Below are positions 1 to 4,526 of a stretch of 6,810 nucleotides of DNA, one piece after another (position 1 is the first letter of the stretch; each line of letters starts with the position of its first letter). Origin of the DNA: UBA9732 sp963606545 (lineage in GTDB: Bacteria > Spirochaetota > Spirochaetia > Sphaerochaetales > Sphaerochaetaceae). The stretch lies in assembly GCA_963606545.1 (NCBI GenBank), contig CAVCYP010000070.1, forward strand, positions 1-6,810. The letters run 5' to 3'. The translations under genes were made by a program, and so were the position numbers. Under the pieces are notes generated by a model, which was not told the DNA's origin, did no database searches, and saw nothing but the letters and a program-made list of their open reading frames with translations.

Positions 1-113
1 AGATTATCCTTCAGTTCCTTGGCGTAAACCCATACTACAACTACATTGCACAGGGCTTGGTTATTGTTGTAGCTGTTGCTCTTGATATTAGAAAGTACAT
101 AGCAAAAAAATAA
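1..113 (+). CDS. mglC: C-terminal end of a galactoside-type ABC transporter permease (MglC-like), partial
   Basis: Reading from base 3, 36 codons run to a TAA at 111-113; the rest of the gene lies left of the window. The peptide contains LGVNPYYNYIAQG, then a hydrophobic run VIVVAVALD, then a basic tail RKYIAKK. This is the typical end of the RbsC/MglC permease family (BPD_transp_2), and the GVNPY motif plus AVALD and a Lys-rich tail resemble the end of E. coli MglC in particular. Such permeases form the membrane channel of a periplasmic-binding-protein sugar importer, here probably for galactose, glucose or methyl-galactoside. The gene would normally be last in an mglBAC operon, which fits the terminator just downstream. 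The family call is firm; the exact sugar and the gene symbol are inferred from 36 residues only. Confidence 0.72.
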   Translation, partial: IILQFLGVNPYYNYIAQGLVIVVAVALDIRKYIAKK

Positions 114-144
114 GCGAGATTTTGAACTTTAGATTTGAACTTTT

Positions 145-180
145 TAGCTCTGAGGCTTTTTGCTTCAGGGCTAGTTTTTT
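145..180 (+). terminator. Intrinsic terminator of the mgl-type operon
   Basis: The left arm TAGCTCTGAGGC (145-156) pairs with GCTTCAGGGCTA (162-173) over a 5-nt T loop, with two G-T wobbles. A G and six T (175-180) follow. It lies 31 nt after the permease stop codon. Read from the minus strand the hairpin is followed by A residues, so it should not stop transcripts of the MATE gene that ends at 186. I see no intrinsic terminator for that gene here. Just before the hairpin the string TTTGAACTTT occurs twice (121-130 and 134-143). Confidence 0.82.
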
Positions 181-185
181 CATTT

Positions 186-1559
186 TTATAATTGAGTTTT
201 GTACAGGCTCTTTTCTGTGAAACAAATCTTGTAGAGGATTAGCATCAGAAGACTGCATAAAATCCAGCCAAACGGATATCCCATGCAAATTGGAATAACC
301 GTATTGCTGATATAATTAGCTGTTATATAAAGATATATTTGCCTAGCAAAGACAAAGGATCCCAGCATAACAATCATTGAAGAAGAGGACTTTCCAGCAC
401 CTCTTAGTGCTCCACCAAAGATTTGGTTGAAACAGCAGGCAACGTAGAAAGGTGAAATTAATCTTAAGAACATTGTGCCGTAACGGATGACCTCTGCTTC
501 ATTGTCATCAATGAAGAATTTAACTAGCTTTGGAGCAAAACCAATGACTGGAACAATGAGAAGGATGGTGCAAACAATAGAAGAAAGTAGGGCCGTGATA
601 ATACCCTTCTTTGCTCTCTGGGTGTAATGTCTTCCTAGGTTCTGGCTGACAAAGGTCTGAGTTGCCAGCGCCAGAGATTGCATTGGCAGGAACAACAGCT
701 GGTCTAACTTGGAGTAGGCCGTCCAACCTCCCATTACATCTGAACCAAAATAGTTGATGTACGATTGTACAAAGATATTTGAGAACGCCGTGATGGACAT
801 TTGAATTGCAGACGGAAGTCCAACAATAATGATGCTCTTTAAAAGCTGAAAATCAATGTGAATCTTCTTGAAACTGAGCTTCACGCTGGAATCTGTTCTC
901 AACAGCAGAATCACCACCAAGATAGCCGATATCATCTGCGACAAGATGGTTGCATAGGCCACGCCGGCTGTACCTAGCTTGAAATTTATAACGAACACCA
1001 AATCTAAAACGATGTTCAGTAAGGCCGATATCACTAGAAAAATGAAGGGTATAACGGAGTTTCCTACCGCTCTTAGGATTGCAGAGCCAGTGTTATACAG
1101 TAAAAGTCCCGTCACCCCTGAAAAGTAAATTGAAAGATAAACCGATTGCTCACTTCTGACTTCTACAGGGGATTTTATTAGATTTAACAGATACGGGGTG
1201 AGAAGTAATCCAAGCACAGTAAAAACAACACATAAGATAAGAGTTACAGCAACAAAGGTATGGACAGCACGGCTAACTTTTTCTTTATCTCCAGCTCCAA
1301 AATGTCTTGCAATAATTACACAAGCTCCGTTGGAAAAGCCCATGAAAAATCCAATTAAAGTATTAATGATAGGGTTTAGCGTTCCAACGGCAGAAAAGGC
1401 ATTCTTTCCAACGTAGTTTCCAACAACCCAGGTGTCCACGGTGTTGTAAAGTTGCTGAAAAATGTTTCCTAGCAAAAGCGGGGTGGCAAAGTTAACTAGG
1501 AGAGAAAGAATATCTCCCTGAGACATATCTACTTCTGTTTTGTTTTTAATAAAGGCCAT
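186..1559 (-). CDS. MATE-family multidrug/metabolite efflux protein
   Basis: The protein has 457 residues, the usual MATE size, with about twelve hydrophobic segments and a Lys-rich C-terminus. The N-terminus (residues 8-60) carries the family signature: a polar TEVDMSQGD start, FATPLLLGNIFQQLYNTVD, then VVGNYVG. The two halves show the MATE pseudo-repeat: GSAILRAVGNSVIP at 158-171 and FGGALRGAGKSSSS at 381-394. GLPSAIQMS at 247-255 is the equivalent opening of the second half. MATE proteins sit in the inner membrane and export drugs or metabolites in exchange for Na+ or H+; the substrate cannot be read from sequence. The sequence is closer to the NorM/MepA-like bacterial branch than to MurJ. 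The start at 1557-1559 was chosen because family members have a short polar leader before the first membrane helix. No good Shine-Dalgarno precedes it, and Met12 is an alternative start. The gene is transcribed divergently from serC and convergently to the mgl-type gene. Confidence 0.93.
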   Translation of the reverse strand: MAFIKNKTEVDMSQGDILSLLVNFATPLLLGNIFQQLYNTVDTWVVGNYVGKNAFSAVGTLNPIINTLIGFFMGFSNGACVIIARHFGAGDKEKVSRAVHTFVAVTLILCVVFTVLGLLLTPYLLNLIKSPVEVRSEQSVYLSIYFSGVTGLLLYNTGSAILRAVGNSVIPFIFLVISALLNIVLDLVFVINFKLGTAGVAYATILSQMISAILVVILLLRTDSSVKLSFKKIHIDFQLLKSIIIVGLPSAIQMSITAFSNIFVQSYINYFGSDVMGGWTAYSKLDQLLFLPMQSLALATQTFVSQNLGRHYTQRAKKGIITALLSSIVCTILLIVPVIGFAPKLVKFFIDDNEAEVIRYGTMFLRLISPFYVACCFNQIFGGALRGAGKSSSSMIVMLGSFVFARQIYLYITANYISNTVIPICMGYPFGWILCSLLMLILYKICFTEKSLYKTQL

Positions 1560-1598
1560 GTATTTGATTCTTTATATTTTAAATTTTTAGGCAAGAGC

Positions 1599-1618
1599 TT
1601 TGTGGGTTTTTGTGGGGT
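1599..1618. repeat. 10-bp tandem direct repeat, near-perfect (operator candidate)
   Basis: TTTGTGGGTT (1599-1608) is followed directly by TTTGTGGGGT (1609-1618), a 9/10 match. The unit length equals about one turn of B-DNA, so both copies face the same side of the helix. It lies 40-59 bp upstream of the MATE start codon and 79-98 bp upstream of serC. Confidence 0.6.
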
Positions 1619-1624
1619 AAAAAT

Positions 1625-1644
1625 TTGTTGCATTTTGTTGCATT
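1625..1644. repeat. Perfect 10-bp tandem direct repeat (operator candidate)
   Basis: TTGTTGCATT occurs twice back to back (1625-1634 and 1635-1644) with no mismatch, 6 bp after the first repeat pair and with a different unit sequence. It overlaps the possible serC -35 element, so a bound protein could block or activate serC. Confidence 0.7.
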
Positions 1645-1683
1645 GTGTAGTAGGCTGGAATTATCACATGAAAAAAGAACAAC

Positions 1684-1688
1684 GGAGG
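1684..1688 (+). promoter_or_regulatory. Shine-Dalgarno that fixes the serC start
   Basis: GGAGG is followed by an 8-nt spacer (ATTGTTTT) and ATG at 1697. The reading frame is open further upstream to an ATG at 1610, but that ATG has no ribosome site, and the extra 29 residues do not look like SerC. The start at 1697 gives a protein aligned with known SerC N-termini. Confidence 0.88.
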
Positions 1689-1696
1689 ATTGTTTT

Positions 1697-2782
1697 ATGA
1701 AATATGGACGTACTTTCAATTTCTCAGCCGGTCCTGCAATGATGCCAGAGCCAGTCTTGGAAGAGATTCGCGACGAGATGATGAACTACCGCGGAAGCGG
1801 CATGTGTGTCATGGAAATGAGCCACCGCTCAAAGGTTTATCAGCAGATTATTGATGATGCAGAACAAGATCTTAGAGACCTTATGGGTATTCCAGATAAC
1901 TACAAAGTTCTCTTCATCCAGGGTGGTGCAACACTTCAGTTCTCAATGATTCCTATGAACCTTATGAAGAATGGTAAGGCTGTTTACATTGAAACTGGTG
2001 CTTGGTCAAAGAAAGCTATTGCTGAAGCCAAGAAGGTTGGTGAGGTTATTGTTGCAGCTTCTTCAAAGGATAAGAACTACACCTACATCCCAGATTGCTC
2101 TGATTTGGACATTCCTGAAGATACAGACTATGTCTATATCTGCGAGAACGAGACAATCCATGGTGTAACATGGCAGAAGCTTCCAAACACAAAAGGTCAC
2201 ATCCTTGTTTCTGACCAGTCTTCAATGTTCCTTTCAAAGCCATGCAATGTTTCAGACTATGGTTTGATTTATGCTGGTGTTCAGAAGAACGTTGGTCCTG
2301 CTGGAATGGTTGTTGTTATCATTCGTGAAGATCTCATCAGAGATGATCTTACAAATCTGCCAATCTACCTTCAGTACAAGACACATGCTGACAACGGAAG
2401 CATGTACAACACACCAAACTGCTGGGCAATCTACTGCTGCGGTAAGGTCTTCAAGTATCTCAAGAGCCTTGGCGGTCTTGAGGCTATGAATAAGATTAAT
2501 GAGGATAAGGCTAAGGTCTTCTATGATTTCTTGGATTCTTCAAAGATGTTCAAGGGAACAGTTGAGAAGAAAGATCGCTCACTCATGAATATTCCATTTG
2601 TCACAGAGAGTGCAGAGCTTGATGCTCAGGTTGTTGCAGCTACAAAGGCAGCTGGTTATGACAACCTCAAGGGTCACAAGTCTGTTGGTGGTCTCAGAGC
2701 TTCCATCTACAACGCAATGCCAAAAGAAGGCGTTGTTGCTCTTGTTGACTTCCTTAAGGACTATGAGGCAAAGAATAGCTAA
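1697..2782 (+). CDS. serC: Phosphoserine aminotransferase
   Basis: SerC is a cytosolic pyridoxal-phosphate enzyme that converts 3-phosphohydroxypyruvate plus glutamate to O-phosphoserine and 2-oxoglutarate in serine synthesis. In many bacteria it also serves pyridoxal-phosphate synthesis. The 361 residues match the usual length (E. coli 362). Family landmarks: NFSAGPA at 8-14; SHRSK with His43-Arg44; GGA at 76-78; Trp103 stacking on the cofactor; NETIHG with Thr153; SDQSS with Asp173; the cofactor lysine Lys197 in GVQKNVGPAG; NTPNCW; and the C-terminal GHKSVGGLRASIYNAMP with His327 and Arg334 for phosphate binding. Nothing essential is missing. The sequence resembles SerC of anaerobic Clostridia and treponemes. 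No serA or serB is visible nearby, and the gene appears to be transcribed alone: a divergent promoter region lies before it and three terminator-like hairpins start 3 nt after the stop. Confidence 0.97.
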   Translation: MKYGRTFNFSAGPAMMPEPVLEEIRDEMMNYRGSGMCVMEMSHRSKVYQQIIDDAEQDLRDLMGIPDNYKVLFIQGGATLQFSMIPMNLMKNGKAVYIETGAWSKKAIAEAKKVGEVIVAASSKDKNYTYIPDCSDLDIPEDTDYVYICENETIHGVTWQKLPNTKGHILVSDQSSMFLSKPCNVSDYGLIYAGVQKNVGPAGMVVVIIREDLIRDDLTNLPIYLQYKTHADNGSMYNTPNCWAIYCCGKVFKYLKSLGGLEAMNKINEDKAKVFYDFLDSSKMFKGTVEKKDRSLMNIPFVTESAELDAQVVAATKAAGYDNLKGHKSVGGLRASIYNAMPKEGVVALVDFLKDYEAKNS

Positions 2783-2785
2783 GGG

Positions 2786-2837
2786 AAAAAAAGCTCGGCT
2801 GAGTGCTAACTTGAATAGCATCAGCTTCGCTTTTTTT
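2786..2837 (+). terminator. Terminator-like bulged hairpin, copy 1
   Basis: The stem pairs GCTGA (2798-2802) with TCAGC (2821-2825) and TGCTA (2804-2808) with TAGCA (2816-2820). A single bulged G sits at 2803 and the 7-nt loop is ACTTGAA. The lower stem is imperfect (GC/GC plus two mismatches), but seven A (2786-2792) face the seven T (2831-2837). It begins 3 nt after the serC stop, so it is the first terminator met by serC transcripts. Confidence 0.8.
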
Positions 2838-2852
2838 GAGCGAAAAGTAGAA

Positions 2853-2896
2853 CCAGCTGGATACTAGCGCGAATAGTACCAGCATCGCCTTTTTTT
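2853..2896 (+). terminator. Terminator-like bulged hairpin, copy 2
   Basis: It has the same architecture as copy 1 with different bases. GCTGG (2856-2860) pairs with CCAGC (2879-2883), and TACTA (2862-2866) pairs with TAGTA (2874-2878). The bulge is A2861 and the 7-nt loop is GCGCGAA. ATCGCC and seven T (2890-2896) follow. The two stem changes relative to copies 1 and 3 are compensated on the other arm, so pairing is kept. Confidence 0.75.
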
Positions 2897-2906
2897 GTAA
2901 AAGTAA

Positions 2907-2952
2907 GGTGAGGCTGAGTGCTAACTTGAATAGCATCAGCCTCGCTTTTTTT
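2907..2952 (+). terminator. Terminator-like bulged hairpin, copy 3 (strongest)
   Basis: Its core is identical to copy 1: GCTGA/TCAGC, bulged G2918, TGCTA/TAGCA, loop ACTTGAA at 2924-2930. The lower stem is fully paired (GTGAG 2908-2912 with CTCGC 2941-2945, one wobble), giving 15 pairs around the bulge before seven T (2946-2952). It should be the most effective terminator of the three. Confidence 0.85.
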
Positions 2953-2962
2953 AAGCGAAAAT

Positions 2963-2998
2963 AAAAAAAGGCTGTCGTAGGTTTTCTGCGACAGCCTT
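2963..2998 (-). terminator. Intrinsic terminator of the U32-symporter operon
   Basis: A perfect 10-bp outer stem AAGGCTGTCG (2968-2977) / CGACAGCCTT (2989-2998), with a few more inner pairs and a short loop, starts 18 nt after the symporter stop. On the minus strand it is followed by a run of seven U, with adenines at 2963-2969 on the plus strand. There is no T run on the plus side, so it works for the minus-strand operon. Confidence 0.9.
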
Positions 2999-3016
2999 AA
3001 TTATTATATATCGGGG

Positions 3017-4513
3017 TTAGTTAGTTGAATTTGCGCGGCGGGCTTCCAGCTCCTTGCAGATGCGCTCGTACTCGGGCTCGTCCAGCTTGTAGTGCTTTTT
3101 GTAGAGGAAATAGGTGGCCAGCATGAAGATTAGAGGTACCACGGTGATGCTAAGAAGCAGGCCGTTGGTCTGGCTTGAGCTAATTCCGGTCAAGACATTG
3201 TCTATTGCAGCGAGCTTTTGGGCCTCCGTGATGAGATTACGGGCTGCCTGGTTCTCTAAATCCGATATTTGATTGGTATAATTTGTGACGCCAAAAATCA
3301 GATAAGTTGCTGTGGTGATTACAACTACCAGAGCGCTTCCAACCTTGGTGAAGAAGGGGCGTAGGGAGGAGATGATGGCCTCGCTTCTGCTGCCGTTCTT
3401 GTACTCGTTGTATTCAACAGTGTTGATAATGGAAATCATCAGGATTAAGTAGAAGCAGTACATTCCAAAGTTAGAAAGCATGTAGCCAATTGTAATTAAG
3501 TAGAACTTAAGCATGACAGCTGGCAAGGCAAGACCGGCAATAAGCATGAGAGCATAGCCTACAATGGAGATTATCTGCATGATACTCATGAGCTTTTTGC
3601 GGTGAATTCTCTTAGAAATTGTAGGATAGAAGACCATAAGTATTGCTGTGGCCGACATTCCAATTGTGGTAAACAAGGAGTAGAGGCCTCCGTTGTAGCC
3701 AAACTCTAGATATATGTAGGTAGAACCAACGCCACCAAGAACAATGCCACTTCCAATCTGCTGAATCAAGAAAATTAAAGAAACCCAAAGGAGTTGGTCG
3801 TTTTTGACAATTGTGTTAACAATCATCTTTAAACTAATTTTTGGAGCTGGCTTTGACTGATCATCTCTGTTTTCTTTGACTCCAAAGAATATGAAGCAGA
3901 GGAAAAGTGGACTCATTATGCTAATTATAATGGAGATAATTCCGTAGGCGGTTGCTGTGCTTCCGCCAATTGTCATGGCTCCAGTTGTGAGCATAGGAAT
4001 TAAAATTGATGCCCCAGTTCCGCCAATTCCTGCAAAAAGTGTGGCTCTAGAGGTGAATTGGTCCCTCGTATGGCCATCTGAGGACAAAGCAGGAATCATG
4101 CCCCAGAAGGAAATATCGTTCATAGTGTAGGTGATGCTGTAGGCAAAATAGAGGAAGCCAAACAACCAAACGAACTTCCAGCCTTGAAGCTTGGTGTTGA
4201 AGGCGGTAATGACAACTGCCATGGTACTGACAGAGCCAGCAAGAAGCCAAGGCTTGAACTTGCCCCATTTGGTTCTTGTTCTCTCAATGATGTTTCCCAT
4301 TATTGGGTCATTGAGGGCGTCAAACACACGTGCTGCCACCATAATTGCTGTAATAGCTGCCAATTGGGCTGCTGTTAACTGTCTGGTGAAAAGAATGAAA
4401 GTTAAAATGAAGTTGGTAAACAACTGGTAGACGGCATCTCTTCCAATGGTACCAACAGGGAACATTAACAGATTCTTTTTCACCCGTTTCTCATTATCCA
4501 TCTCTTTGCTCAT
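3017..4513 (-). CDS. GPH-family (MelB-type) sugar/cation symporter
   Basis: This is a 498-residue membrane protein of about twelve helices in the glycoside-pentoside-hexuronide:cation symporter family (MFS_2). Residues aligning by eye with the known MelB sites are present. Asp26 (GRDAVY) is in helix I. Arg62, Asp65, Asn68 and Asp69 (RVFDALNDPIMG) form the Na+/H+ site in helix II. RTKWGKFKPW at 80-89 is the first cytoplasmic loop. Asp133 (NDISFWGMIP) is in helix IV, Arg156 follows, and Lys390 (FFTKVGSA) is in helix XI. It should therefore be active as a cation-coupled importer of a glycoside, pentoside or hexuronide; the substrate is not readable. The segment at about 411-450 is a polar, helix-prone loop before the last membrane helix. 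The C-terminus is charged (EYERICKELEARR). The start at 4513 is favoured over Met5 because AAGGAG lies just upstream. The gene follows the U32 gene by 13 nt, so the two are probably co-transcribed. Confidence 0.93.
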   Translation of the reverse strand: MSKEMDNEKRVKKNLLMFPVGTIGRDAVYQLFTNFILTFILFTRQLTAAQLAAITAIMVAARVFDALNDPIMGNIIERTRTKWGKFKPWLLAGSVSTMAVVITAFNTKLQGWKFVWLFGFLYFAYSITYTMNDISFWGMIPALSSDGHTRDQFTSRATLFAGIGGTGASILIPMLTTGAMTIGGSTATAYGIISIIISIMSPLFLCFIFFGVKENRDDQSKPAPKISLKMIVNTIVKNDQLLWVSLIFLIQQIGSGIVLGGVGSTYIYLEFGYNGGLYSLFTTIGMSATAILMVFYPTISKRIHRKKLMSIMQIISIVGYALMLIAGLALPAVMLKFYLITIGYMLSNFGMYCFYLILMISIINTVEYNEYKNGSRSEAIISSLRPFFTKVGSALVVVITTATYLIFGVTNYTNQISDLENQAARNLITEAQKLAAIDNVLTGISSSQTNGLLLSITVVPLIFMLATYFLYKKHYKLDEPEYERICKELEARRANSTN

Positions 4514-4524
4514 AGGAGTCTCCT
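4514..4524 (-). promoter_or_regulatory. Ribosome site of the symporter gene inside an 11-bp palindrome
   Basis: On the minus strand AAAAAGGAG precedes the ATG by 6 nt and lies right after the U32 stop codon. AGGAGACTCCT here is a perfect inverted repeat around one A. A one-base loop cannot form a normal hairpin, so this may be chance, but it brackets the ribosome site exactly. Confidence 0.75.
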
Positions 4525-4526
4525 TT

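Larger units (their letters stand above)
1560..1696. promoter_or_regulatory. Divergent promoter region between the MATE gene and serC
   Basis: This 137-bp AT-rich gap must hold the start signals for both flanking genes. For serC the best guess is TTGTTG at 1635-1640 with AATTAT at 1659-1664 (18-bp spacing, 4/6 match in the -10). It is weak, and TTGTTG also occurs at 1625-1630. For the MATE gene I found only TATAAA-like sequence near 1575 with no well-placed -35. The region contains two distinct 10-bp direct tandem repeats, listed separately, which could be regulator sites. I see no riboswitch or attenuator-like hairpin. Confidence 0.5.
2797..2961 (+). repeat. Tandem array of three ~57-bp structured repeats
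   Basis: Equivalent stem positions fall at 2798, 2856 and 2913, a period of 58 then 57 bp. Copies 1 and 3 (2797-2846 and 2912-2961) match at 48 of 50 positions, while copy 2 has diverged in sequence but not in fold. All three keep the orientation, the one-base bulge, a 7-nt loop ending in GAA, and the seven-T tail. The array fills most of the 234-bp gap between serC and the convergent symporter gene, and no credible coding sequence lies in it. Confidence 0.8.

Noticed and set aside
88..288. Small minus-strand frame across the mgl terminator
   Set aside because: It overlaps the end of the MATE gene in another frame and the terminator hairpin, and shows no ribosome site or recognisable domain.
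1610..1696. 29-residue N-terminal extension of serC
   Set aside because: The ATG at 1610 has no ribosome site and lies inside the repeat region. The GGAGG-led ATG at 1697 gives the normal SerC start and length.
1560..1696. Riboswitch or T-box upstream of serC
   Set aside because: The gap is too short and has no conserved aptamer-like helices or terminator hairpin before the ribosome site.
2579..2936. Minus-strand frames beginning MLFKLALS, starting in hairpin copies 1 and 3
   Set aside because: Both come from the repeated hairpin sequence and run over terminators or antisense to serC. They have no ribosome site and no protein-like conservation.
2797..2961. CRISPR array or type III toxin-antitoxin RNA repeats
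   Set aside because: There are only three units, each a hairpin with a T tail; no unique spacers and no adjacent Cas or ToxN-like gene.
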